From JAYZAP01 sp964645285 (GTDB lineage Bacteria > Pseudomonadota > Alphaproteobacteria > JAAXGF01): DNA of 30,914 nucleotides. Made by a program: the position numbers and the translations under genes. The stretch spans positions 1 to 30,914 of the forward strand of contig CAZYDR010000044.1 of assembly GCA_964645285.1 (NCBI GenBank), given 5' to 3'. Under the pieces are notes generated by a model. It worked only from the letters and a program-made list of their open reading frames with translations, was not told where the DNA came from and did no database searches. How positions within the stretch are numbered: the stretch's first letter is position 1; the number at the start of each line of letters is the position of its first letter. This document shows, piece by piece, positions 16,376 to 23,855 of this stretch.

Positions 16376-17227
16376 TCAACCGACCCTGAATTTGCTTGTC
16401 AGGGCGAAGTCCCAGTACAGCTCGCGGGCGAGGCGGAACACCGGGCCGGGCTGCAACTCGCGATCTTCGAGACGGCTCAGGGGTTTGACCTTGGCGTAGT
16501 TGCCGGTCGAGAAAATTTCGTCGGCCTCCTTGACGTCGTCCCAGGTCAGGACCAGTTCCTCGACTTCCGTGCCGGCGCCGCGCAGCAGTTCGATGACCCG
16601 CTGGCGGGTGATGCCGTTGAGAAAGGTGCTGTTCCAGGTCGGCGTTTGGGCGACGCCGTCGCGGACGATCCACAGGTTGGCGCTGGCGAATTCAGCCACG
16701 TTGCCCTCGAAGTCGAGCATGACCGCGTTGTCGAAGCCCTTCTTGGAAGCCTCGATCTCGGCCAGGCCGGTCATGGGGTAGAGCGCCGACGCCTTGGCCA
16801 TGGTCGGGGCCGTATCCGGCATGGGCCGGCGGTAGCTCGACAGACAGGCCGAGAAACCCGCGGCGCTGGGCAGGGCTTCCTCATTGATGCTCATGACAAA
16901 CTTGGTCGAGTCCGCGTCGGGAATCAGAAAGCCGCCGCCGGGATAGAAGATCGGCCGCACGTAAAGCTCGCTGCCGGCCGGGAATTTGGCGCAGCCCTCG
17001 AGGGCAATGTCGATGATCTCACTGGCTTCCATGCACGGCTCGTAACCCATGACGCGGGCCGAGCGAATAGCGCGCTCACAATGGCGGTCGAGGTCGGGGA
17101 CGACACCTTCGAAGGCGCGGGCGCCGTCAAAGATTTGGGTGGCGAACCAGAACGCCTGATCGTGAGGCCCGAGGATCGCCGGATTGCCATCGACCCATTC
17201 GCCATCGATATAGTTGACCGCTTCCAT
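16376..17227 (-). CDS. Class IV (branched-chain type) aminotransferase
   Basis: A 283-residue PLP enzyme of fold type IV. QIFDGARAFEG (residues 31-41) is the N-terminal substrate loop, Lys145 in TMAKASALYP is the expected Schiff-base lysine, and Glu179 in GNVAEFASANLW contacts the pyridine nitrogen. NSTFLNGITRQRVIELL near 210 binds the cofactor phosphate. It most resembles IlvE-like enzymes that move the amino group between branched-chain amino acids and 2-oxoglutarate. It is somewhat shorter than IlvE proper, so a paralogue with another substrate is possible. The start at 17227 has only a weak purine stretch upstream. A MITE-like element begins 50 bases upstream and may lie within its promoter. 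Confidence 0.82.
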   Translation of the reverse strand: MEAVNYIDGEWVDGNPAILGPHDQAFWFATQIFDGARAFEGVVPDLDRHCERAIRSARVMGYEPCMEASEIIDIALEGCAKFPAGSELYVRPIFYPGGGFLIPDADSTKFVMSINEEALPSAAGFSACLSSYRRPMPDTAPTMAKASALYPMTGLAEIEASKKGFDNAVMLDFEGNVAEFASANLWIVRDGVAQTPTWNSTFLNGITRQRVIELLRGAGTEVEELVLTWDDVKEADEIFSTGNYAKVKPLSRLEDRELQPGPVFRLARELYWDFALTSKFRVG

Positions 17228-17276
17228 TGCCGTTACCCGCTGCTGTCACTGTGTATTGTCGAGGGCCGCGAGCTTA

Positions 17277-17445
17277 TACCAAACTGCATTGATAGGAACC
17301 CATTTCATGCCACCGAAGGCTGGGTTCTTTTGCCCGAATGCGGCGTTGCGCCCTGCTTGCGGTGTCGGCACCGCGGTGCAACGCGCGCCTTGCCTTCGGG
17401 CAAAATAATCCCGGTGAAATGGGTTCCTATCAAGGTAGCTTGGTA
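17277..17445. mobile_element. MITE-like palindromic element, 169 bp, with TTA target duplication
   Basis: The ends are inverted repeats. Counting one extra base on each side, which belongs to the flanking TTA copies, 32 bases (17276-17307) match the reverse complement of 17415-17446 with three mismatches: a 7-base outer block (ATACCAA / TTGGTAT), a 6-base variable block and a perfect 19-base block containing TAGGAACCC. Inside is another perfect pair, TTTTGCCCGAA (17328-17338) and TTCGGGCAAAA (17395-17405), and a GCGTTGC/GCAACGC pair, so the whole unit can fold into one long hairpin. TTA at 17274-17276 and TTA at 17446-17448 flank it as a short direct repeat. No transposase is encoded, so it would need a transposase from elsewhere. 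No second copy was noticed in this window. Confidence 0.7.
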
Positions 17446-18135
17446 TTAACCGCCCGAGGAGCCCAGGTCGAGGAAGCCGTAGCGGCTGGTCAGCCGTCCG
17501 GTGGCATCGACCAACCGGGCGCGGGCGATAATTGCCGCTTTGAGGTCGGCGGCGGCCCAATCGGGATGGTAAGTTAGCAGCCGTGCCGCCAGGGCGGTGA
17601 CCCGAGGCGTCGCGAAACCGGCTCCGGAGACGGTGGTGGCGGCGCCGTGGAAATTGATCACCGACACCTGCTCGCCGGGGACCAGCAGGTCCACCGTACC
17701 CTTGCCCCAGTTCGATCCGGGCGCCGGCTCGCCGAAGCCGTCGGCGGCGGCGATGACCAGCATATTGGGAATATTAAAGGCGGCGGGATAGACCGGCCGG
17801 CGGTCGAGATCGCGATTGTCGTCGCCCGCCGAAACCACGAACAGAATGTCCGGGTGGGCCAGGGCTCCGGCCTTGAAACCGTCCCAGTGTTCAATTCGGT
17901 TGCTGCCCATGGCCAGATTGATGATGCGGGCGCCTTTTTTGGCGGCGTCGGCGATGAGGTCGGCCATGCGTCCCGGATCGGTTTGGGAATAGCGATAGGG
18001 AATAAGCCGCACTTTGGGCGCTTCCGCCAGAATAACACTGGCGACCCGGGTGCCATGGCGTTGGGGGAAGAACAGCGAGCGTGCCGGGTTAGCGTCGAAC
18101 GGTCGGGCGTCCATGTCCCAGTAGTCATAGCCCAC
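17446..18135 (-). CDS. Subtilase-like domain fragment (catalytically dead)
   Basis: A 229-residue open frame beginning at a GTG inside the S8 domain. It contains the His motif (His27), the altered oxyanion segment (Asp105 for Asn) and the altered serine motif (Gly173 for Ser). It ends with the usual C-terminal helices (LAARLLTYHPDWAAADLKAAI). The same frame stays open and homologous upstream to about 18296, including the catalytic Asp segment, so GTG 18135 is not a natural start. If translated at all, the product would not be an active serine protease; a binding or scaffold role for a pseudo-protease cannot be excluded. Confidence 0.6.
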   Translation of the reverse strand: MGYDYWDMDARPFDANPARSLFFPQRHGTRVASVILAEAPKVRLIPYRYSQTDPGRMADLIADAAKKGARIINLAMGSNRIEHWDGFKAGALAHPDILFVVSAGDDNRDLDRRPVYPAAFNIPNMLVIAAADGFGEPAPGSNWGKGTVDLLVPGEQVSVINFHGAATTVSGAGFATPRVTALAARLLTYHPDWAAADLKAAIIARARLVDATGRLTSRYGFLDLGSSGG

Positions 18136-18218
18136 CAGGGCGCTGTCGCCATGGTGGGCGAGACCGCCGGCAATGACGGGAAGCAGGTAGTTAATCCTGG
18201 TATCGACCAGGGCGACAG

Positions 18219-18713
18219 TTACCCCGCCCGGATCCAGGCCCGGGGGCGCGGCCGGATTGAGCCGTTCGCGTTGGCCGGTGGGCGCCAGATCGGGCCGAGA
18301 AATTCGATGGCCTCCGCGTTACCCATCAGGTCGTAGGTCAATCGGCGGGCCATGGTGATGCGGCAATCGGCGTCAGCCACGGCGACGGTGTGGGGCCGCG
18401 CCACGTCGCCATGAGGGGCGCTGTATTCGGCCTCTATGCGGCGCCATGTGGTCAGACGGGTCAGGTGCAACACGCCGCCATCGACAAATGTGAATTGACG
18501 TCGCCATCCGAACGTCTCCTCGCCCAAGACGATGGGGTCTTCCGCGATAAGTTTAATGTTGCCAGGTAGAGCTTCCGCCATGGCGTCCAAACCAACCGGG
18601 TTCTCAGCACAGACCAGAGCAATGGCGGCAGTGGGAAGCGTTGCCACGGAATTCGCCGCCAGCGCCGGTGGCGCGGCAAGCGGGACGAGAATCAGGAGTA
18701 GTCGTCGGACCAT
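18219..18713 (-). CDS. N-terminal fragment of the subtilase-like protein, with signal peptide
   Basis: ATG 18713 begins a clear signal peptide (MVRRLLLILVPLAAPPALA, cleavage expected after ALA). About 115 residues of a domain with no motif I recognise follow. It contains two cysteines (VCAENP and DADCRIT) and the segment VLGEETFGWRRQFTFVDGG. After about residue 141 the frame leaves the homologous path and reads a proline/arginine-rich tail that ends at 18219, as expected after a frameshift. The alternative start, TTG at 18719, adds two residues. The gene is divergent from pyrD with 78 bases between the starts, so their promoters share that gap. Confidence 0.55.
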   Translation of the reverse strand: MVRRLLLILVPLAAPPALAANSVATLPTAAIALVCAENPVGLDAMAEALPGNIKLIAEDPIVLGEETFGWRRQFTFVDGGVLHLTRLTTWRRIEAEYSAPHGDVARPHTVAVADADCRITMARRLTYDLMGNAEAIEFLGPIWRPPANANGSIRPRPRAWIRAG

Positions 18714-18791
18714 GAGCAATTATGGACCAGGTGGAAGCTCCGGCCCAGCGCCGCTGTTCATAGGAGTATGGTTGCGATACGATCCGCCACC

Positions 18792-19847
18792 ATGATCGAC
18801 TGGTACCGAATGGCCTGGCCCGGGCTTCGTCTGCTGCCGCCCGAGAGAGCCCATGGTCTGGCCGTGGCGGCGTTGGGCGTCGGGCTGGTGCCCGAGTCGC
18901 CGGCTGATCGTCATCCATGCTTGGAAATTCGAGTCTGGGACCGGGCGTTTCCCAATCCGGTGGGTCTCGCGGCCGGTTTCGATAAGGATGCCCGGGTGTT
19001 CGCCGCGCTGCTGCGCATCGGCTTCGGTTTTGTCGAGGTCGGCACGGTGACGCCGAAGCCCCAGGCGGGCAATCCCAAGCCGCGGATGTTTCGGCTCGAG
19101 CAGGACCAGGCGCTAATCAACCGCCTTGGTTTCAACAATGGCGGGCTGGTCGCCGCGGTCAATCGGTTGTCGAGCCGGGGCCGGGGGATCGTCGGCGCCA
19201 ATATCGGCATGAACCGCGATGCCGACAATCCGATTGACGATTACCTGCGCGGTTTCAAGGCGACGTTCGATCGCGCCGACTATGTGGTGGTCAACGTCTC
19301 GTCGCCCAACACGCCGGGCCTTCGCGATCTTCAGGGGCGCGACGCGCTCATGGAACTGCTCACTACCTTGATCGAGGTGCGGGCCCAGATCACCCCGGCC
19401 GGTTTTCGCCACACCCCCCTGGTGGTCAAAATCGCGCCCGATCTCGACGATGCCGCCAAGGGCGATATTGCCGCCGTCGCCCTGGCCGCCGGTATCGATG
19501 GCATGATTATCGGTAACACCACGTTGTCCCGGGACGGCCTGACAAGTGATGACCGTGACGAGGCCGGCGGCTTGAGCGGTCGGCCGTTGTTCGCCCGCTC
19601 GACGGCATTGCTGCGCGATATGTACCGCCTGACCGATGGCCGCGTCCCCTTGATCGGCACCGGCGGCGTCGCCTCGGGGGCCGAAGCCTACGCCAAGATT
19701 CGCGCCGGCGCTTCCCTGGTCCAGCTCTATACGGCGCTGGTTTATCACGGGCCCGGCCTGGTCAATCGCATCAATGATGAACTGGTCGCCCTGCTCAAGG
19801 CCGACGGTATCGCCACGGTCGCCGACGCGGTGGGCCTGGATGCCTAG
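18792..19847 (+). CDS. pyrD: Dihydroorotate dehydrogenase (quinone), class 2
   Basis: A 351-residue class 2 DHODH. The amphipathic N-terminal helices (MIDWYRMAWPGLRLLPPERAHGLA) are the membrane/quinone-binding part that marks class 2. FMN-barrel motifs follow: NPVGLAAGFDKD, GFGFVEVGTVTPKPQ, MFRLEQDQALINRLGFNN, VVNVSSPNTPGLRDLQ with the catalytic Ser region, GLSGRPLF and IGTGGVASGAEAYAKIRAGASLVQLYT. It oxidises dihydroorotate to orotate in pyrimidine synthesis at the inner face of the cytoplasmic membrane. The ATG at 18792 fits the family; eight more in-frame codons upstream are unlikely. Its TAG overlaps the stop of the small convergent membrane protein at 19844-19847. Confidence 0.95.
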   Translation: MIDWYRMAWPGLRLLPPERAHGLAVAALGVGLVPESPADRHPCLEIRVWDRAFPNPVGLAAGFDKDARVFAALLRIGFGFVEVGTVTPKPQAGNPKPRMFRLEQDQALINRLGFNNGGLVAAVNRLSSRGRGIVGANIGMNRDADNPIDDYLRGFKATFDRADYVVVNVSSPNTPGLRDLQGRDALMELLTTLIEVRAQITPAGFRHTPLVVKIAPDLDDAAKGDIAAVALAAGIDGMIIGNTTLSRDGLTSDDRDEAGGLSGRPLFARSTALLRDMYRLTDGRVPLIGTGGVASGAEAYAKIRAGASLVQLYTALVYHGPGLVNRINDELVALLKADGIATVADAVGLDA

Positions 19848-19984
19848 AGCTGCGCCAAGCCGCGGGTAATGCCGATGACGACCAGCGCCAGCGGATAACT
19901 CAACGCCGTCGCCCAGACGATCTGGATAGCGACGCCGATAACCGTCACAACAGTGATCAGGTTTTTTTTGGCGCCCGGCTGCAT
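19844..19984 (-). CDS. Small single-pass membrane protein, unknown function
   Basis: A 46-residue frame from ATG 19984 (a TTG at 20026 would give 60 residues). It reads a short basic start (MQPGAKKN), then a long hydrophobic stretch (LITVVTVIGVAIQIVWATALSY, PLALVVIGITRG) that could form one long or two short membrane helices. The clean hydrophobic pattern argues for a real gene, but there is no good ribosome site, and size alone makes a chance frame possible. It is convergent with pyrD and shares a CTAG at the stop codons. I do not recognise a family. Confidence 0.4.
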   Translation of the reverse strand: MQPGAKKNLITVVTVIGVAIQIVWATALSYPLALVVIGITRGLAQL

Positions 19985-20123
19985 GTTGTCGCCATCATGC
20001 CATGGCAGGGCCGCGATGCAAGCCAACCGGCAGGTTCAAATTCTTGGGCGCTGTGAACCACTCGTTAACCTTATTTGGCGACCATAGGGCGAGGATTGCG
20101 CCACTGAACAATTGCGGTTGTAT

Positions 20124-21323
20124 ATGACGGCCTTGATTCACGGTCTTATCACCCTCTCGTATCTGGGACTGGCGGGGGCGGTATCGTTCGGGCTTTACCG
20201 GAACAAGGCGATCGCCGAACCGATGACGGCGGCGGCGATCGGCTGCGCCGTGGTGCTGGCCGGCGCCATGGCCCATCAGTCACTGACCCGGGCGCGCCGC
20301 AACCATGCCCTGGTCGAGGCCATCGCCGGCGTTCGCCGCGCTCAGGATCAGATCGAGAAGGCGTTCGCCGCGTCGCGCAAGGATGTCCACGATTTCGCCT
20401 TGGCTACCGAGCAGACCGTGCAGAACGTGGTGCCCCAGGCCTGTAGAGACGTGGTCGCCGAGATGCGCGTGCTGGAAACCCTGGTGCGTCAGCTTTCGGC
20501 GCCCCTGGAAGATCTCGCCTTGGCGCCGGACGAGATTCTGTTCGACGCCGCCTCGGCGCCCACTGTCGAAGATGATGTGGACGGTGAGCAATTGCTCACC
20601 ATGATTCGCGACGCCCTCTCGGAAAATCGCGTCGACGTCTACCTTCAGCCGGTGGTCAGCCTGCCACAGCGCAAATCAAGCTATTACGAAACATTTACCC
20701 GGCTCCGCGACAAGGACGACAACCTGCTCGAGCCGGAAAAATATATCGTCGCCGCTGAAGGCAGCGGGCTGATTGCCGCCATCGACAACAATCTGTTGTT
20801 CCGCTGTGTCCAACTGGTGCGCAAGAGCCAGCGCCGCGATCTCAATTTCGGATTCTTCTGCAATATCTCGCGCTACACCCTGATGGACACCTCGTTCTTT
20901 CCCGAGTTCATCGGCTTCATGGAGCGCAACGCCGGCCTCGCCGCCAACCTGATCTTCGAGTTTACCCAGGCCGATCTGGCGACCCATGACCGCGGTACCG
21001 AACGCAATCTGGCCCAACTACGCGATCTTGGTTTCCGCTTCTCGGTCGATGGCGTCACCAGCCTCGACATTGACGTGGAATCTCTGATCGACCGACGCAT
21101 ATCGTTCATCAAGATCGACGCCAACACGGCGCTGGAGACTCTCCAGGATGCCGATGCCTCGCTCCAGCTTCACCGCATGAAGCGAGCGCTCGACCGCGCC
21201 GGCATCCACCTCATCGTCGAGAAGATCGAGGAGGAAGAGCAACTCATCGAACTGCTCGACTACGGCATCGACTTCGGCCAGGGCTACCTGTTCGGCACCC
21301 CGCGCCTCAGCCGTGAGGCATAA
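20124..21323 (+). CDS. TipF-like membrane-anchored protein with a degenerate EAL domain
   Basis: A 399-residue protein. Two membrane segments (about residues 4-24 and 35-50) are followed by a helical, probably coiled-coil region (55-125) and an EAL domain (about 155-395). This order is that of Caulobacter TipF, a c-di-GMP-binding flagellar assembly factor. The EAL motif reads ETFTR (Glu189). Asn247 (CNIS), Glu279 (FEFTQ), Lys330 (FIKID), Glu366 (VEKIE) and Gln386 (QGYLF) are kept, but the DDFGTG loop is shortened to VDGVTS, losing a metal-binding Asp and loop-6 residues. Phosphodiesterase activity is therefore unlikely and a c-di-GMP sensor role more likely. ATG 20124 is chosen; TTG 20112 is in frame, and neither has a clear ribosome site. 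Confidence 0.72.
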   Translation: MTALIHGLITLSYLGLAGAVSFGLYRNKAIAEPMTAAAIGCAVVLAGAMAHQSLTRARRNHALVEAIAGVRRAQDQIEKAFAASRKDVHDFALATEQTVQNVVPQACRDVVAEMRVLETLVRQLSAPLEDLALAPDEILFDAASAPTVEDDVDGEQLLTMIRDALSENRVDVYLQPVVSLPQRKSSYYETFTRLRDKDDNLLEPEKYIVAAEGSGLIAAIDNNLLFRCVQLVRKSQRRDLNFGFFCNISRYTLMDTSFFPEFIGFMERNAGLAANLIFEFTQADLATHDRGTERNLAQLRDLGFRFSVDGVTSLDIDVESLIDRRISFIKIDANTALETLQDADASLQLHRMKRALDRAGIHLIVEKIEEEEQLIELLDYGIDFGQGYLFGTPRLSREA

Positions 21324-21405
21324 TCACCATCGGTCTTTGACCGATTGAACGCGCTTTCGAAAACTATCCTTTCCCTCCGGCCTGGGCCGTGCCACAAGAG
21401 CGGCC

Positions 21406-22278
21406 ATGGAAATTCCGATTCACAGCGGCCTGCGGGCGCTTGCCGACGACTATGACGCGTTCATCCTTGATCTCTGGGGAGTGATCTACGACGGCATCGC
21501 GCCGTACCCCGGCGTGCTCGACTGTCTGGCCCAACTGGGCCGGCGGGACAAGCGGGTGATGCTGCTGTCCAACGCGCCGCGCCTCGCCGCCAACGCCGCC
21601 GGACGATTGCGTAAGGTCGACGTCGGTGACGACCTCTATGAGTGCATGGTCACGTCCGGCGACGCCACTCGCCTGGCCCTTGAGGCGCGCAGCGAGCCGT
21701 TCTACGCGGCTCTCGGCCGGGCCTATTATTTCCTCGGCAAGGCGCCCGATACCGATCTGCTGGATGGTCTTGATTACCGGCGAGTCGATGCCCTGGAGGC
21801 CGCCGATTTCCTGCTGGTTATCGGGCCCGGGCCAGAGTCCAGGGATGTGGCCGATTATGAGACGCTGCTCGGCCGCGCCGCCGAACGGGGACTTCCCCTG
21901 GTCTGCGCCAACCCGGATCTGGCGGTGATCCGAGGCGGTGAGCGTGAAGCCTGCGCCGGCGCCTTCGCCGCCCGCTACGCCGAACTCGGCGGCGCGGTGG
22001 CCTATCAGGGCAAGCCCTATGGCGGAGTCTATGACATGTGCCTGGACATCCTCGAAGGTGTCGACTGCCGCCGTATCCTCTGCGTCGGCGACGGCCTCGC
22101 CACGGATATCAAGGGCGCTCGCGACGCCGGTCTTGACAATCTGCTGGTCACTGGCGGCTTGCTCGCCAACACCTGGGGCATCGAATCGGCGACGCCCCCT
22201 GATCCCGAGCGCCTCACCGCCGCCTGCGACGACGCCGGCGTCACCCCCACGGCGGCTATCCCGACGTTTGTCTGGTAG
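21406..22278 (+). CDS. Class IIA HAD-superfamily hydrolase (TIGR01459-like)
   Basis: A 290-residue HAD protein of the NagD-like class IIA with a C2 cap. The nucleophile motif is LDLWGVIYDG (Asp22), with Trp at position 24 where most HADs have the second Asp. This is a known feature of an alphaproteobacterial subfamily. VMLLSNAPRLAANAAGRL carries motif II, YQGKPYGGVYDMCLDIL gives the motif III lysine, and ILCVGDGLATDIKGARDAGL gives the motif IV acids. It probably dephosphorylates a small sugar or nucleotide phosphate; the substrate is unknown. With the acid/base Asp missing, activity may differ from NagD. The gene is 82 bases after the EAL gene, and a REP-like palindrome follows it. Confidence 0.85.
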   Translation: MEIPIHSGLRALADDYDAFILDLWGVIYDGIAPYPGVLDCLAQLGRRDKRVMLLSNAPRLAANAAGRLRKVDVGDDLYECMVTSGDATRLALEARSEPFYAALGRAYYFLGKAPDTDLLDGLDYRRVDALEAADFLLVIGPGPESRDVADYETLLGRAAERGLPLVCANPDLAVIRGGEREACAGAFAARYAELGGAVAYQGKPYGGVYDMCLDILEGVDCRRILCVGDGLATDIKGARDAGLDNLLVTGGLLANTWGIESATPPDPERLTAACDDAGVTPTAAIPTFVW

Positions 22279-22297
22279 GTTGCGTGATCGCGCCCGG

Positions 22298-22347
22298 AAT
22301 TAAGTAAGGCGTCCCCATATCTAATTAAGGGGACGCCTTACTTAATT
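22298..22347. repeat. REP-like palindrome with perfect 19-bp stem between convergent genes
   Basis: The left arm (22298-22316) and right arm (22329-22347) are exact reverse complements around a 12-base A+T-rich loop. The arms hold GTAAGGCGTCCCC / GGGGACGCCTTAC flanked by AATTAA / TTAATT. It fills the 71-base gap between the HAD hydrolase stop and the serine hydrolase stop. REP elements mobilised by RAYT (TnpA-REP) transposases have this size and often carry a GGAC tetranucleotide as seen here; this assignment is inference. It could also end transcription in both directions, although no T-run follows the stem. Confidence 0.65.
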
Positions 22348-22349
22348 AT

Positions 22350-23717
22350 TCAATTTCCGTAGCGCTTCTTCATTTCCGCCTTGGCGCGGGCCTCGGGGAC
22401 CAACCGGGCGCCGCCGAGCCAGACTTCGCGGACCTTGCCATCGCGGCCGCGTATCAGGTGGGCGGCTTCGCCGTGGCTGCCGTAGCCGCCGCCCAGGCTT
22501 ATGACGCCCTGATCCCCGGCGCTGACGGTGATCTCTTCGGCGCCGGAGAACGGGTTGAGCAGGCCCGGCTCGGCAATCATCACCTTATTGCCGAAGGGAA
22601 CCAGATCGGCGGCTCCCCACAGGCTCCACCAGCGCCTGGTCCAGGGCCGGGCGCGGGCGCTCGGCATCGAGTTGTCGGCGAAGGTCTTGAGGATCTTGAT
22701 GACACCGTCGGACCAGGCATTGGCCATGCCGTCGGTGGCGTTGGTCAGGATCGATACGCAGAGCTCGCGGCCGGGCAGCATGGAGGTGCGGCTGAGGCAG
22801 CTTTGGAAGCCGCCGCCGTGACCGGCCCAGTCCCAGCCGCCGGCGCTGCCCATCATCAGGCCGAGGCCGTAATGGCTCACCACCGTGTAGTGGGGATCGC
22901 GCCATTGCTTGTGGATCATGGCCCGGCGGCTTGCTGGCGATAGCACGCTGCGCGGCGCCGCCGGGTCGAGGCTGGCGAAATAGCGCGTCAGGTCGGCGGC
23001 GGTGGAGACGAAGCCGGTGGCCGGCGCCAGCACATGGGTCGGATTGTCGCCGGGGATAATGACCCGGTGGCCCAACGGCTGCTCGGCACTGTGGCCGCGG
23101 GCCACGGGGATGCCCTTGGCCGCGGGCCCGTCGGGGGTGGTTTCTTTCAGTTTTGAAGCCGCGACCACGTGGCGGCTGATCCATTGACCATAGGGCTCAC
23201 CGGTGATCGCCTCGATGACCAGACCCAACAGGCCGAAGCCGTGGTTGGAGTATTTCATGCGGCTGTTCGGCGTGATCATCGGCGGCTCGGCCAGGGCGGC
23301 GCGCAGCTCGGCCTCGCTGGCGAAGGGGCGGCGGTCGAGCCACTGACCGGCGTCGGCGCCGTCACGCACCAGACCGGCGCCGTGGGATAGCAATTGGGTC
23401 AGGGTGGCCTCGGCCACCATCGGGTGGAGCCCGTCCACATAGCGCCCGACCGGATCGTCGAGGCCGAGCTTACCGGCTTCGCGCAGCTTGAGAATACCAG
23501 CGGCGGTGAAGCTCTTGGAATGGGAGGCGACCCGGAAGCGGTGGCGCGGCGTCAGCCGTTCGCCCTTTGCCGCGTCCGCATGGCCATAGGCCCGTTCAAA
23601 CACCACGCGGCCTTTGTGGGCCACCGCGATGGAACAGCCCGGCTGGCGGGTCTGGCCCATCTGGTAGTCGAGCCATTCGCCGGTGTAGCCCAGCGCGTTC
23701 TTCAGCCACGTCTGCAC
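22350..23717 (-). CDS. Serine hydrolase of the class C beta-lactamase / esterase family
   Basis: A 455-residue penicillin-binding-protein-like hydrolase. It has the SxxK motif SHSK (Ser65-Lys68), the YxN motif YSN (156-158) and an HGG motif (300-302) in the place of KTG. The core is a standard beta-lactamase domain of about 340 residues. It is followed by a C-terminal beta domain of about 100 residues (PFSGAEEITVSAGDQ, HLIRGRDGKVREVWLGGARL), common in esterase- and D-aminopeptidase-like members. There is no signal peptide, so it is probably cytoplasmic and not an antibiotic-resistance enzyme. The start is GTG at 23717, with a GAGAG about 10 bases upstream. The substrate is unknown. Confidence 0.8.
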   Translation of the reverse strand: MQTWLKNALGYTGEWLDYQMGQTRQPGCSIAVAHKGRVVFERAYGHADAAKGERLTPRHRFRVASHSKSFTAAGILKLREAGKLGLDDPVGRYVDGLHPMVAEATLTQLLSHGAGLVRDGADAGQWLDRRPFASEAELRAALAEPPMITPNSRMKYSNHGFGLLGLVIEAITGEPYGQWISRHVVAASKLKETTPDGPAAKGIPVARGHSAEQPLGHRVIIPGDNPTHVLAPATGFVSTAADLTRYFASLDPAAPRSVLSPASRRAMIHKQWRDPHYTVVSHYGLGLMMGSAGGWDWAGHGGGFQSCLSRTSMLPGRELCVSILTNATDGMANAWSDGVIKILKTFADNSMPSARARPWTRRWWSLWGAADLVPFGNKVMIAEPGLLNPFSGAEEITVSAGDQGVISLGGGYGSHGEAAHLIRGRDGKVREVWLGGARLVPEARAKAEMKKRYGN

Positions 23718-23778
23718 TGTCGGTCTCTCGTTTTTGACTAACCGGCAGCATCACCGAATTTTCTCCGGCTTGCCAGGG

Positions 23779-23818
23779 TTGACTTTGGGTTTATGTTGAA
23801 ATAGAACAAAATAAGAAC
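23779..23818 (+). promoter_or_regulatory. SOS promoter with LexA box upstream of imuA
   Basis: TTGACT (23779-23784) and TAGAAC (23802-23807) are spaced by 17 bases and form a sigma70-type promoter. GAAC at 23804-23807 and GAAC at 23815-23818 are separated by exactly seven A/T bases, which is the alphaproteobacterial LexA operator (GTTC-N7-GTTC on the other strand). The operator overlaps the -10 box, so LexA binding should block transcription of imuA-imuB until DNA damage. The 19-base core differs at only two positions from the box in front of dnaE2. Confidence 0.88.
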
Positions 23819-23855
23819 ATACGTTCATCGTGATAAAAGGAAATCGGACCGGGCC

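Larger units (their letters stand above)
17446..18713 (-). pseudogene. Subtilase-like (S8) secreted protein gene, frameshifted and lacking the catalytic serine
   Basis: Two overlapping frames together make one S8-like protein: a signal peptide and an N-terminal domain (from ATG 18713), then the peptidase domain. The frame changes at the C3 run on the coding strand (18292-18294); one extra C would join AIEFLGP to DLAPTGQRERLN. The catalytic Asp is present (VALVDT, codon 18202-18204) and so is the His (QRHGTRVAS). The oxyanion Asn is replaced by Asp (VVSAGDDN). The serine motif reads GAGFATP instead of GTSxAxP, with a GGT glycine at 17617-17619 where Ser should be. It is therefore damaged in frame and in active site. 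The stop TAA (17446-17448) is also one copy of the TTA repeat flanking the MITE-like element. Confidence 0.7.

Noticed and set aside
19962..19969. A run of eight T as a terminator for pyrD
   Set aside because: There is no stem directly upstream, and the run encodes the Lys-Lys-Asn of the small membrane protein on the other strand.
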